A model generated the notes under the pieces. The model was not told the DNA's origin. It did no database searches and saw only the letters and a list, made by a program, of their open reading frames with translations. Below are positions 24,301 to 35,574 of a stretch of 64,000 bases of DNA, in pieces. The translations under genes and the position numbers were made by a program. Each line of letters starts with the position of its first letter. Position 1 is the stretch's first letter. The stretch is from Sipunculus nudus (Eukaryota > Annelida > Sipuncula > Golfingiida > Sipunculidae), in the NCBI GenBank assembly GCA_026874595.1, contig CM049311.1:78814453-78878452 (forward strand). Reading direction: 5' to 3'.

Positions 24301-24654
24301 ATGTACAAGAAACAAATGTCAGTACCTTTTTCAGGAATTTCATTCACACGGACACGTGACCATACCATCAGTAGGTACTGGTTATATCACTATAAGTGTA
24401 ACATGATACGTATTGTTCTTGAATTATCAGCTCGGCCAAAGGTTGTTTTACACTCATATAAGACCTAATAAAGTATACATTATTTCAAACTTTATGTTGT
24501 GTTCTTTCTGTTGGTGCTCACACTGTAAAAAGTGAGGACGAGTTTCGTGTTTCTATAAAAAAAACGCCCGCTTGTCCTACTTTTCGAATAATGTCTCTGG
24601 TGATTTGCCATTTCACCGGGAAATAGGCGTTTCAGCAATGTGTTACACATGCAT
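24301..24654. other. intergenic DNA, no feature recognised
   Basis: Short stretch between the 105-bp array and the next dispersed element. Nothing identifiable. Confidence 0.5.
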
Positions 24655-25273
24655 TTTTAGCTCAGCTGACTATAAGTCATCTGAGCTATAGTCGTGGTCC
24701 TTTGTCCGTCGTCCGGCCGTCCGTCCGTTAACAGGGCACGTTTTAAAACCGTTGGACCTACGAATCCAAAATTCTGCATACCAATAGATGTCCCCAAAAT
24801 CTCCTACCATACCAAAAATTGGGTCATTAGGACTTCATTCCTTCGAGATATTAAGGAAAAACCTCCGTTTTTCATAAAAAAAAGCCATTGTTACACTTTA
24901 AAGCTGCCTAATATCAAAACCACTGATCTGTTTTTGATCATATTTAGTATTCATATTTTTCCATACATTTTCTGTGCACATACCAAAAATTAGGTTAGTA
25001 TTGGGTATTATTTTGAAGTTATGGGCCCAAATATAATGCAGTTTCTTAAAAATCAGGAAATATATTTGCTCACTTAACATGATAATTGCTGAAGCTGGAG
25101 ACTTTTTTTCAGGAATATAGCTTTTATTCAAGTTTTCATACACCATGTCAAGTGTTGTTTACATCTGGCCCACCTAGTAATACAGTCTTCACTTGCATTA
25201 TGTAACCCACCCCAGGCAGCTTGCCTTGGCTTAGCTTGGCCACTACTAGCAGGCTTCCCCTCTGCCCTGCACT

Positions 25274-25296
25274 CCCCCCCCCCCCCCCCCCCCCCC
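25274..25296. repeat. C23 homopolymer
   Basis: A run of 23 C, a likely site of sequencing-length uncertainty. Confidence 0.95.
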
Positions 25297-25988
25297 AGCT
25301 GGTGCAAAAACTAGATGAATGTTATAATTTTCTGTATTTTATTTTATTTTAGCTATGCTACATTTTAGATTTTGTATTGTACCACCAGGGTTACAATGAT
25401 TAAAGTGCACATTTAATTGTGTCCACAAAGTGATGTATTGCTATGAAAGTGTGGATGTTCATCCGAGTGCTCATTAAAGATTTTAATTTGTTTGACTTAT
25501 AACTCATGGTTGTATCAGTTGTTACATGATACTGGCTAAATAATCAAAATTTATATTGCTGATCCTTTATTTCAGTTCATAAAATTAAACATTCCCAACT
25601 CCAGTTTGCTCCTGGTATAATATATTGGGTGTTTTGATCCTTGGATTAATTTTAACACATGTATTAGTTTCATAGTTGAGAATACTTTTCTTTTTTCCTG
25701 ATACCATTTAAAAAATTAAAATATTTAAATTTTTCCTGTTAGTGCTGTGGATTTAATTTTCACAGCATGTACACATTAGCATTTCATCTGTTAAAATCTG
25801 AAATTTGAAACTAATTGATCAAAAACTGTAGATTTTATTCAAGTTTCCAGGTACCAAGTCTTCATTGTTTACATCAGGTCAGTATAAATGCAGTGTACTG
25901 GGCAGTTACATAAAACCTTCGGTTCTGACCTACTGCCACTGTGAGTGTCTGGGTCAGGCTGGGTCAGGCAGTAATTACCACAGAGCCT

Positions 25989-25989
25989 C

Positions 25990-26021
<32 letters not shown>

Positions 26022-26092
26022 ACTGGCAGTCCAGCTCTCTCTTTCTCTCTCCCTCTTTCTCTCTCTCTCTCTCCTCTGCTTTTTCTCTTTCT

Positions 26093-26174
<82 letters not shown>
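25989..26174. repeat. CT-rich microsatellite with pure (CT)n
   Basis: Interrupted CTCTTT/CTCT repeats from about 25,989 pass into a pure CT tract from 26,101 to 26,174. The long open frames on both strands here encode only SLSL or RERE strings. Confidence 0.95.
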
Positions 26175-26179
<5 letters not shown>

Positions 26180-26695
26180 TTATTGCCTCCCTTCCTCCCT
26201 CCATCCCATTCTGTTGACAGGTACTATAAACTAAATACATTAGCTATAAATGTTGATGCAATTTAGAAATGTGATTCAACTGAAATATTCACAATCACAT
26301 GTATGTTATACTGTAAATTTATAGTAACATTCGTAAACCTGGATAAAAATTATGTAATGAAAAAAAAAAGGAATAAATGCAAATATTGTTAATTTTTTAT
26401 TGGCTCAGTAGAATGGGGAAAAAATTATTTGCTTTGTTTCTCCATCTTTCTGCCTGTTTTAAATATTTTATGTTCATGAATAAACTTTTTTTATAAGCAC
26501 TGTTGAATTAAATTTCATATCCTGTATGTATATGAAACGGGTGTTGTAACCCTCACCATCCCCTTCTTCATCCCACTGAGGCTTTGCTCCTTGGCACTGT
26601 GAACAATAGTTCTATGGCTATAGCATAAAATTTAATAATTAAAGAAAATATCTACAGAGAGACAGAGGCGTTGTAACTCTGTTCATAACACAACA

Positions 26696-26711
26696 CCCCC
26701 CCCCCCCCCCC
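26696..26711. repeat. C16 homopolymer
   Basis: A run of 16 C within the dispersed element. Confidence 0.95.
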
Positions 26712-27544
26712 ATCAAGTCATTGCACCTGTAGAGTGGGGACGTGATGGCAACTGTATACATATCATAAAATTGATAAAAAAGGTTTGGATCTCATCAGAC
26801 AAATGTGTAAACTGTTGACCTGTCAACAGCTTATCAAAAATTTAACCAATGGAAAGGCATGGTCAGATCTCAAATATTATTTGCAACATTTTCTTCAATC
26901 ATATAAACCAACCATGGCCCAACTTACCTCTTCCTCTCAAACTTTATCTACATTTCATCATATTTTTAATATTTTAACCTTCTAGGTGGTTCAGTACTGT
27001 TGACCATTTGTCCATAGGTACTTATGTACATGCCAGAAATTATGTCAATATTGTGTAATATGTAGACGTGAGGGTCATCAAAATAATGTACCTTGTCATG
27101 ACCGATCTTGTCAAGATATCATGTCATACAGTCACAAATTCATAAATCCCCTCATCAGCAAAGTTAATCATAACCTTGTATATGTCAAATTGAAAGCTTG
27201 CAGTTTTCCATACACTATAGATCCTTCAACAAATGGCCTTATCATCATTATACCACTGCTTAGTATACTGTCATTGCATTCATATTTGCTCAAATAAATT
27301 GTTTTTTTTTTCGACCCCTCCCAAATAAATAAAAAATAAACCACTATATTGTACTCCATATTAATCAATCAGTCAGATTATTTCATATATCATTTACTCA
27401 CATATTACATTATATTCCTTTATAAAAGCCCAACATGACCATGATATTCATAAGCTTTTTCTACTCAATATAGTATAACAATGGTGATACATTTATAGTC
27501 CAATCATGATCAGCTGAGCGCCGTGACCCATGGGTCCCTTGTTT

Positions 27545-27942
27545 GGAAATATGTTTTAAAACACAGGTAATTTTCATATCAAATATGTTTTAGGAAACAC
27601 GTTTCAAAATGAAACATGTTTAGTCGTCAAAATATTTATAAAATATGTATTGACACCCATGTTTCAAGCGTTTAAACATCAGTGGCTTGAAACCCCTGGT
27701 TGTTTTACTTTTGAAACACATAGAACAAGTTTTAAAAGTATAGACTCAGGTTCTATACATGATCTTTTTCATTCAAAATGTTCAAGATGCGTGGTGCATA
27801 TTTTGCAGCTGTTTTAATATGTTTTTATTGCGCTATGATGTAAATCAGCATATATTCGAAATTATGTACCATTTTACACACGGTGTGAAACAAGCTCGTA
27901 TAAGCAAAACAAAGTCAACTGTATACATGAAATGACAACTAT
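27545..27942. other. AT-rich DNA with repeated ATGTTT words
   Basis: Several AAATATGTTT / GAAACATGTTT words give weak internal symmetry near 27,545-27,630. No gene recognised. Confidence 0.4.
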
Positions 27943-28728
27943 TGTTACAGGTGCTCTTTTTATTGTGTGACAAGGGCGTAACTCGTGTTGTTGTTACATT
28001 TTATGTTTAATCCGTACTGGTTGAAATCTCGTTGTCATGAGAGCCTTGGGTTTTCACGCCTGGTCGTGGGTCACGCAATGGCCCTGGTATGTGGAAGTAC
28101 GCACAGCGATGTCTTCTCGATAATTCCTGAAATGCGTGTTGTGCAAGAACTTATAGACTGTTCGAGAAGTGGAAAATTCCCGGCATGGGGTGTGAAGGTA
28201 TATAAAGGGGCTGTGTTTTAGAACCAGAGGACAGACAGCAGAGCAGATTCCAGCAGACGTAGAAGCATGTGTCAGATTCTAAGACCTTATCCGAAGAATG
28301 CGGCAATTATACATTTTCAAAGACTTTCTTCTGGATTTTATACATTTGGACTTCAGTTTACTTTCTGGGTTGTTGAAAGAACTTTCCACAGGACTGTCAT
28401 TCTCCGAGAGTTTACATTTAAAGGACCTAACGTGGTGACGGTATTGGTATCCAGGTATTGTACCATTATCTTTCTGTGTGATTGTATTGACTTGTTGCTA
28501 TAACGCTGTTTTACTGTGTAATTGTATTGATTTGGTGTATTGTATTGTTGGGGTTGTTTTAGGAATAAATTATAGTTATTTGTTAACAAAAAAACACTGA
28601 CTTCTTTTTTCATTCCCCTAGACATTTCACGCTGCCTAGTGTTACAGAATCTGATTTGTTTTTTATCTCCATTACAAAATTTGTGTTCATTACGCATACG
28701 TGATCTGTTTTTATTAGGTTCCGTAACA
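27943..28728 (+). mobile_element. LTR-family terminal repeat, copy 1 (solo LTR)
   Basis: It begins TGTTACAGGTGC and ends CCGTAACA, the TG...CA form of retrotransposon LTRs. It is collinear with the copy at 34,691-35,550 along its whole length. A TATATAAAG box (28,199) is followed by GGGGCTGTGTTTTAGA, a plausible start of R. AATAAA (28,564) supplies a polyadenylation signal. The flanking bases (CTAT against TCTA) do not form a clear target duplication. No gag or pol frame lies between the copies. Confidence 0.7.
28199..28207 (+). promoter_or_regulatory. TATA box in LTR copy 1
   Basis: TATATAAAG sits upstream of the conserved GGGGCTGTGTTTTAGA. The second LTR has TATAAAAA in the same place (34,984), so the element is conserved in position. 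Confidence 0.6.
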
Positions 28729-30035
28729 TCTAATACTTATAAAAGGAATTCGGTTGACGTTTGTTCGCAATGTTCTCTAAAACCGCGTTGTGTACAATAT
28801 TGTGCCATACATCTTTTGAAAGGTTATAATCCCCGCAGTGACATAGGCGATATGAAAATAAATAATTTTTAATGTACATATAATTTTGAGTGATTTTTCC
28901 GTTTTTTACCGAGCCCAGCCGAACTGCCTTCGGCAATCACCGGAATGCGTGCATCGTGGTCACTTAACCTCTAACACTAAGGACTATTGTTCATATGAAT
29001 AATGCTTGCTTTCAATGATGGATTTTACCCACGTGGGTGGTCAGTAAAAGAGAAAAACACATGTTTCTCGCTTAATGAAATAGAGAATTCAACCCAGGAG
29101 GATTAATGACAAAACCTTATTCCAGGTCCCAATTTCAGGAACAGGGCTGGGGTGGGGTTGGGTGGTGGCAGGGGTTTCAGGCCTCAAAATTTATCTTATA
29201 CGATGAAAAGAAGGTTGCGGTGGTTGGAAATGGGATACGGACCCACTGCATGGAGTCCCGCTGGGTCCGCTTCTGCTACTTACGATGTATGCATATTTCT
29301 GTTTCCTTCTTCAGGAACAGTTTCCTTGCAACGTACATTTAATTAATCTTTCATGTGTTCCTCACATCAACCTATTCTTTATACGTCCAACGATAGAAAC
29401 CAGTCAAATATCAACGAAACACTGTATGCCTCCGCGTCTCATTCCGGTTCGCAATGTAAACCATCACTAACCAGGTCTTCAAAGTAAACATACCGGGGTA
29501 TGTTTTGCCACGAGCACAGCGCCACAAAATAACAGTAAAAAATATTTGTACATATCGTATTCCGAGAGTACTCCACTAAAAATCCATATTTTCTTTTAAC
29601 TTTTATAATAAAAAAATAAGCCAACATTCAATATCTAAGTAAATATATCTCCCAAAACTCGGTAAAAAGCCCGGTATACCGGGTTTATCAGCTAGTTATA
29701 TATAAAAGATGCTCTTTAAGCATTTGTTTAACTTAACTATTTTGATTTGGTGTTCAGTGAAAACAAGTTTTTTTATTACTAAAATTGAATCTTTTGAATA
29801 TAATTCTAGACTTAATGCAATTCATGAAAATAATTGATGATATATTAGGAACAATTTATATTTCTGCTTCTTCTCTCAAAGAAAAAATATAAAGATATCA
29901 AATTATAAAATGGGATTCTTTTCTGAAATGAACAGTATATAAACGCTAAAACGATTATATGTAAACTCACCATGATAAGGAATAATATATAAAATACTTT
30001 TGCCAACAAAAGTTATTTCAAAGTACATTTTTAGC
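28729..30035. other. intergenic DNA, no gene recognised
   Basis: There is a GGGGTGGGGTTGGGTGG-like G-rich patch near 29,148 and a CCCGGTATACCGGG palindrome near 29,669. Open frames of 60-78 codons have no family resemblance. Confidence 0.5.
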
Positions 30036-30558
30036 GGAAGATGGGTAATACATATCGGCTTGCCAAGTGGTCTTAGTTAACATGTCAGGTAATACATGAA
30101 TTCTATGTACACCTGATAACAAAGGGGACCTACTTTTATTGAGATCTGCCTACACTCTTAACCAAACTTTCCACAAAAAAAATATCGAGTTCAAATAGTT
30201 TAGCCCTATAATTATAGGTTTGCTTGCAATGAGTGACGCCTACGTTAAAGCCAATAACATCTACACTATATCAAAAGTGCAGAGAGTATTCATCATTATA
30301 AACTATGAACATGGTTTCTTTATCATAAATCATTTTCAAGCTTCAAATATTCTATACCAATACAATTATTTTACAAAGCCTAAGCCGTGTAAAAAAATAG
30401 AAAATATACAGTGGCGTAAATTTATCTTCCAGATTTGGGAGTATGGGCGACTCCTAAGCAAATTGAAAGAAATTGTTTTTGTGGTGATGTTTTGTACTTT
30501 AGCATCCACTTAACGTTAACTTAATAGTTTACCGAAACTGGACCTACGAAATGTTTTT
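30036..30558. repeat. 745-bp tandem duplication, first copy
   Basis: From GGAAGATGGGTAATACATAT to AAACTGGACCTAC this segment is repeated at 30,781-31,300 with small indels and substitutions. The offset is about 745 bases. The shared open frames contain no known domain. Confidence 0.85.
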
Positions 30559-30780
30559 CTCATTTTTTTTCTATAAACCCCTTAAATTCAAATACAGCAA
30601 CCGTATGGTGAAAGATAAATGATTTATTACATTTTTAAAGGGGTTGGCAATTTTGAACTCCAGCTCGGATTTGGCACTAACTTGACAGCGTAGAGATGTC
30701 TTCATTGGTTCCAATTCTCTACCCTGACAACCGAGTGGCACAAGAAAAAATCACAACTCGTTGATGAAAAATAATTAAGT

Positions 30781-31300
30781 GGAAGATGGGTAATACATAT
30801 GGGCTTGCCAAGTGGTCTTAATTAACATGTCAGGAAATACATGAATTCTATGTACACCTGATAACAAAGGGGACCTACTTTTATTGAGATCTGCCTACAC
30901 TCTTAACCAAAATTTCCACAAAATAAATAACGAGTTCAAATAGTTTAGCCCTATAAATATAGGGTTGCTTGCAATGAGTTACGCCTACGTTAAAGCCATG
31001 CATTCTACACTACATTGTTCTTTAAAAGTGCAGAAAGTATACATCATTATAAACTATGAACATGGTTTATTTATCATAAATCATTTTCAAGCTTCAAATA
31101 TTCTATACCAAAACAATCATTTTACAAAGCCTAAGCCGTGTAAAAAAAATAGAAAATATACAGTGGCGTAAATTTAACTTCCAGATTTGGGAGTGGGGGC
31201 GACTCCCAAGCAAATTGAAAGAAATTGTTTTTGTGGTGATTTTTTGTACTTTAGGATCCACTTAACGTTAACTTAATAGTTTACCGAAACTGGACCTACC
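30781..31300. repeat. 745-bp tandem duplication, second copy
   Basis: Homologous to 30,036-30,558. It diverges at ACCTACC just where the foldback-like element starts, so that element probably inserted at the edge of, or into, this copy. Confidence 0.85.
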
Positions 31301-31376
31301 ACGTGGCCACGAATTACTAATTCGTGCACAGAAATTACTAATTCTTGCGCACGAATTCTTGGTGCGAAAAAATAAA

Positions 31377-31550
31377 TTTCCAAGGTGGAAAATATATTTA
31401 TTAATTCGTGCGCACGAATTACTAATCAGTGCGCACGAATTACTAATCCGTGCGCTCGAATTACTAATTCGTGGCCACGAATTACTAATGCGTGCGCACG
31501 AACTACTAGGTATGAAAAATATATTTCCAAGGTGGGAAAATATTTATTTT
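31377..31550 (+). repeat. foldback-like element, left arm
   Basis: Five consecutive 21-bp units run from 31,403 to about 31,507 (variants CAGTGCGCACG, CCGTGCGCTCG, TCGTGGCCACG, GCGTGCGCACG), flanked by AAGGTGG spacers. On the plus strand they read a 7-residue period (HELLIRA-like). This is a by-product of the 21-base period. Confidence 0.85.
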
Positions 31551-31698
31551 AATAGGATAACAAAGTGGCCGATAAGGCTAATGCGACTGCTCTCCTGCAT
31601 ATAAATTAAAAGAGAGTGAAAAATTAACATGAATGTATGTATGTATATATAAATGATCAGATTGGAAAAGTGCACATATATTCATACACAATAAGATG

Positions 31699-31702
<4 letters not shown>

Positions 31703-31746
<44 letters not shown>
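31703..31746. repeat. (TA)n microsatellite
   Basis: An uninterrupted TA tract of about 43 bases. Confidence 0.95.
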
Positions 31747-31748
<2 letters not shown>

Positions 31749-32214
31749 TACATAATATACGTTAATACAGATTGACATTCCACATACACTGATACTTATA
31801 CATATATTATTACTGGTAGGCGTAATACAACAAAATTAACGTCTCAGTCCATATTGAACATATCAATTAGATTAAAACCATCAGTCTTTCTAAATGAAAA
31901 TATATATTGATTTAAGTAACTGGCACCTAGTCGTAACCGAGTATGGATAATTTCATGTTGACGATGATTGTCGCAATAATAACTGTATATTTCTCGGGAG
32001 GAAGGGTTTAAATAACCATTAACATTTTTTCTTAAAGGAATCGATTTAAGTAGACTGAATTATAGGAAACTGTTCCCCAGTTTGCAGTCTTTCCGTGTGA
32101 ACCTCGGTATCTTTAGCAAATGCGATTTGCGCGGACTGCATAGGGCTGAGCTTGAGACAGAGTTTGAGTTAATATATTAGCAGATAATCTGGAGCTAGTC
32201 AATTAATCATTTCA

Positions 32215-32640
32215 TAAAATGTTGATTGTATAGCCAGCTCTCTTCTTATTTTTATACTTGACCATTATAGCTCTTTTACCATAGCTCCAGTGCTGGAATT
32301 CGAGAGCGCTCCAGTACATGTTAAACATGCTTTCCGATGTATACTCTCCAGTTGGTATGACTGTCTGACAGAACAATTGTTAAATATTAAAACACAACAC
32401 TCCAGTACTAAACGTATTAAAGATTTGTACATACGATCTAAAACTTTCATAGAGAAAAGGAATTTATATTTTTTTCAAAATTTCCAGATGCTTTCAAACA
32501 TATCATGTTTATGTGTTCCTGTCAGGAAAACGAATCTCAAATATGACATGAGAAGTTCTGTGAAGTTCATTTCACCTAGTTTATGTGTAATTTACAACTT
32601 AGCATCATCGCCAAATGGCGATTGAGAACTGTAACTATTG
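32215..32640 (-). pseudogene. decayed non-LTR reverse transcriptase C-terminal fragment
   Basis: The minus strand encodes MYKSLIRLVLECCVLIFNNC followed by RQSYQLESIHRKACLTCTGA (about 32,310-32,450). This matches the conserved stretch after the reverse-transcriptase core of many non-LTR elements (YxSxIRPxLEYxxxVWxNC...LExIQxxAARxxTGA). Downstream, in another frame, KEL*WSSIKIRRELA resembles the LGWxSLxxRR that normally follows. Upstream, SYLRFVF...FSMKVLDR resembles the preceding helix. It is broken by stops and frame changes, has no start or catalytic core, and is not functional. Confidence 0.65.
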
Positions 32641-32964
32641 TTACTTTGTGAAGCAAAATAATTGTTAAAAATTTCAGCCTGATCGGCTTTGTCTATAATA
32701 ATGTTCCCAATATGCCCCAACGAGGATAAGGTAGGTTGTTGTTGTTTTTTTTACCAGAAAAAGCCTTAGAAATTTTCCACCATGCGCGGCAACTGGGTCT
32801 CAGAGTTTTATATTTACATTCTTTAAGTATCGCTTAAAGTCCTTTCTATTTTCAATAAACAGAGTTCGGAAGGCGCTGGGCTCCAAATCGACAACCGTGT
32901 GTGCCCGCTGAAACTGCCAGCCTGAGCCAAGACTGAGTCGATGTGTGCTTGCTTCTCATTGGCT

Positions 32965-33080
32965 TGTAATTCGTGCGCACGAATTAATAACTCGTGCGCA
33001 CGAATTAGTAGCCAATGAGCATTGAGCCAGCAACATAAGAGAGCTGTTCTCATTGGTCACTAATTCGTGCGCACGAATTA
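32965..33080 (-). repeat. inner palindromic units of the foldback-like right arm
   Basis: AATTCGTGCGCACGAATT units at about 32,970 and 33,060 are separated by a segment in which ATTGGCT and AGCCAATGAG form a further inverted repeat. They extend the right arm inwards and have no exact partner on the left. Confidence 0.7.
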
Positions 33081-33082
33081 AT

Positions 33083-33245
33083 AATTTTTTTTTTCCACCT
33101 TGGAAATATGTTTTTCACACCTAGTTATTCGTGCGCACGGATTAGTAATTCGTGGCCACGAATTAGTAATTCGTGCGCACGGATTAGTAGTTCGTGCGCA
33201 CGGATTAGTAATTCGTGCGCACGAATTAATAAATATTTTTTACCA
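33083..33245 (-). repeat. foldback-like element, right arm
   Basis: A CCACCTTGGAAATATGTTTT spacer is followed by five 21-bp palindromic units (33,125-33,232) and AATAAATATTTTTTACCATG, in the reverse orientation to the left arm. Confidence 0.85.
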
Positions 33246-34644
33246 TGTCGTCTCCCGGGCTCCGTAGCTCTTCGAGCATAAATGGTATAATATTTTATTA
33301 TATTCATATTTCAGGTGCATAGGAATGCGCTCTCTGATTAAAGTTTTGACAATACAGCGGATGTCTCTGAGTCGGGATGAGGTTAAACAAGGCTTAATTA
33401 AAAGAAATAAATCATTGCTGTAAATCTATTAGCAATAAACAATGGTTACTGTCAGTGGTGTCTCCATTAGTGTGGAACATGCCCCCCCCCCCCCCCGTAT
33501 CCGACATTGTATATAATACTGAGGAAAAAATTTCCATGAAAATTATTGTATGAAGGATTTCAGGTTTAGGAATAGAAGTATCAAATACGTCTTGTATTTG
33601 TATATACCCTTGTGTTTGTTATGTCGTAAGTTAATCGACACAGCATATTGTCGCGGTGAACAGGCACCAAATTAAAGACATGTTTCAGATGTCTATGAGA
33701 TATAATGACGCCACTACGCGACCCGGAAGTTGTTTCAAGATGTACCGCGGAGGCCTGTTCACAAACACGTCCTATTTCTTCAGCCAGCGTGAAGATTATG
33801 TGTTGGCCTAAATTATCATTTAAGAATTGAGGGATCTCCACTGTAACTGATACCAACGTAACTGTCTGTTACATCATTCTTCAAGGCAGGTTTTTCGTCG
33901 TAAAGATTCAGCCATATAAAAAATGTGAATTGTTGCCATGGATACGGAACCGGTAAGACATTTTTATGATTTTTTCAGTAGTTTATTCAGCAACTTTCTT
34001 CGCCTACTCTGTTTTTTTTTCCTAGCTCCGAAAGGTCTTCCACTAAAAATATCGTGACGCCTTTCAACAATATCTTTGTCAGCATGAACAGTACCAAACG
34101 TTTACTCAGTTAATGGGTAGTAGTCCTGGAGCCAATATTAGAATTTTTAGTTTTGCTGCACCCCGTCATTATTTTAGTTTGATGCCATTTTCTGTTTAAG
34201 TTATTCATAGAGATCAGATTTCAAAACATTCCCCCTCTGGCAAAGTGTCCAAAAGGGTTGTATTCGGCAATTTTATAAACTAACCTTGGTACATATATTT
34301 TTGAAAATATTGGTTAATGTTATTTTGAATATGAGGAGGCAGGATTAGTCATAATCATCAATTTGATGAGCCAAATAGATAAAAAAATGTTATTTTTGTC
34401 ATCCAACTTATTTCAAGCCCTTAAGTTTTCAATTTTAAGATACTTAAAGTAAGTAAATAAGTGATTATTGGTTTGTATGTAGGGTATACGTCAGCTTTTG
34501 CGGCCGAGTAAAAACGTTGATATACATTCTATAAACGGCATGGGGCAATATGTTTGTGATGCTTTAATTCGACTAAATGAAGTTAAAAATGCAAATTTTT
34601 TAGTTTCAATATGAATTGTAAAAAGGAATTTACAAAAAAATAAA
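33246..34644. other. intergenic DNA with C15 tract
   Basis: A C15 tract lies at 33,482-33,496. One 91-codon minus-strand frame (33,581-33,856) has balanced amino-acid composition and is listed separately. Nothing else recognisable. Confidence 0.5.
33581..33856 (-). CDS. unrecognised 91-codon open frame
   Basis: The frame starts MVSVTVEIPQFLNDNLGQHI and contains RVCEQASAVHLETTSGSRSG and HLKHVFNLVPVHRDN. Its composition is more protein-like and its GC content higher than the surrounding DNA, so it could be a decayed exon or element fragment. I recognise no domain, and there are no splice sites or neighbours that support it. A chance frame is the simpler view. Confidence 0.15.
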   Translation of the reverse strand: MVSVTVEIPQFLNDNLGQHIIFTLAEEIGRVCEQASAVHLETTSGSRSGVIISHRHLKHVFNLVPVHRDNMLCRLTYDITNTRVYTNTRRI

Positions 34645-34690
34645 CAAGTGGCCCATGGGCCATGAAGCTCAGCTAAGTTTGATTGGGTGC
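34645..34690 (-). repeat. end of a GTCCGTC-type dispersed element, reverse orientation
   Basis: AAACAAGTGGCCCATGGGCC followed by ATGAAGCTCAGCT is the reverse complement of the type of end seen at 27,505-27,542. The LTR at 34,691 inserted directly beside it. Confidence 0.5.
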
Positions 34691-35550
34691 TGTTACAGGT
34701 GCAATATTTATTGTGTGACACGGGCGGAACTTGTGTTGTAGTGCCCGCGTCTAGCTGCGCATTGCATTCTCAGTTGAATCCCTACTGGTTGAACTCTCAT
34801 TGTTATGCTAGCTTGGGGCTTTCTCGCCTGGCCGAGCCGGGTCGGGCTCACGTGTGGACCCTGGTATGTAGAGACACAGCGATGTTTTTCTAGATGATTC
34901 CTGTAACGCGTGTTTACTGTGTGTTGTGTTGGATTCTTTAGACTGTTCGAGAAGTGGAATATTCTCGGCTTGGGGCGAGAAGTTATAAAAAGGGGGCTGT
35001 GTTTTAGAGCCGGGAGAGAGGTGAAAGAATATTCCAGCGGACACAGACGTGTGTATGTCAGTTTGTGGAACCTGTCCGATTATCCAGTAATTTCAGGGAT
35101 TCTACTGTTACTAACTCTATACAATTTAATGCTGCCTGCCTCAAGTTTACTTTCTGGATTGTTACAAGAGCTTAACATTAGACTGTTTTTCTTCGAGAGG
35201 ATTTGTGTGGAATTTTCATCTGGCATATACATTTATAAGGACCTATCGTTTTGACAGTGGTGGTATCCAGGTACTGTGCACTTTGTTTATTTTACTGTGT
35301 GATTGTATTGATTTGCTGTTATACTGCTGTTAAACTGGTACATTGTATTGAATTAGTGTATTGTAATGTTAGGGTTGTTTTATGAATAAATTATGGTAAT
35401 TTTTTAACAAAAAAAAAACACTGACTTCTTTATTCATTCACTTTATTCATTTCACGCTGCCTAGTGTTACAGAATCTGATTTGTTTATCTCCCTGACAAA
35501 ATTTATGTTCATCACGCACACGTGATCTGTCGATATTAGGTTCCGTAACA
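34691..35550 (+). mobile_element. solo LTR, copy 2, with GTGC target duplication
   Basis: It begins TGTTACAGGTGC and ends TTCCGTAACA. The 4 bases GTGC lie on both sides (34,687-34,690 and 35,551-35,554), so this LTR is a complete insertion unit. It carries TATAAAAA (34,984), AATAAA (35,385) and the same GGGGCTGTGTTTTAGA and TCACGCTGCCTAGTGTTACA blocks as copy 1, but is 74 bases longer. No primer-binding site or coding region adjoins. A Ty3/gypsy-type origin is plausible from the 4-bp duplication but unproven. Confidence 0.8.
34984..34991 (+). promoter_or_regulatory. TATA box in LTR copy 2
   Basis: TATAAAAA is placed as in copy 1, just before GGGGGCTGTGTTTTAGA. Confidence 0.6.
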
Positions 35551-35574
35551 GTGCTTATTTCTTTTATTAATGTT

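Larger units (their letters stand above)
24655..27542 (+). repeat. mollusc-type GTCCGTC-headed dispersed element
   Basis: The head reads TTTTTAGCTCAGCTGACTAT followed by TTTGTCCGTCGTCCGGCCGT. The far end reads CAGCTGAGCGCCGTGACCCA and then TGGGTCCCTTGTTT. AGCTCAGCTGA and TCAGCTGAGC are mirror images, so the ends are short inverted repeats. The 2.9-kb body is AT-rich, with C tracts and a long CT tract, and has no transposase. It may be one long element or two partial ones. The class is recognised by style only. Confidence 0.5.
31302..33245. mobile_element. foldback-like element with tandem-palindrome arms
   Basis: Two arms in inverted orientation (about 31,377-31,550 and 33,072-33,245) are built of 21-bp tandem units whose core is the perfect 18-bp palindrome AATTCGTGCGCACGAATT. 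The same spacers (AAATATATTTCCAAGGTGG and its complement) interleave the units on both sides. Long inverted ends made of short tandem repeats are the hallmark of foldback elements. The 1.5-kb middle holds a TA tract and a decayed reverse-transcriptase fragment and no transposase. No target duplication was identified. Confidence 0.6.

Noticed and set aside
25865-26266. Ser/Leu- and Arg/Glu-rich open frames
   Set aside because: Translation of a CT/GA microsatellite on both strands.
31377-31550. HELLIRA heptad-repeat protein
   Set aside because: A simple consequence of a 21-base tandem repeat; no wider coding context.
27943-35550. One full-length LTR retrotransposon spanning both LTRs
   Set aside because: The LTRs differ in length by 74 bp, the outer flanks do not match, the interior has no gag or pol, and copy 2 has its own GTGC duplication.
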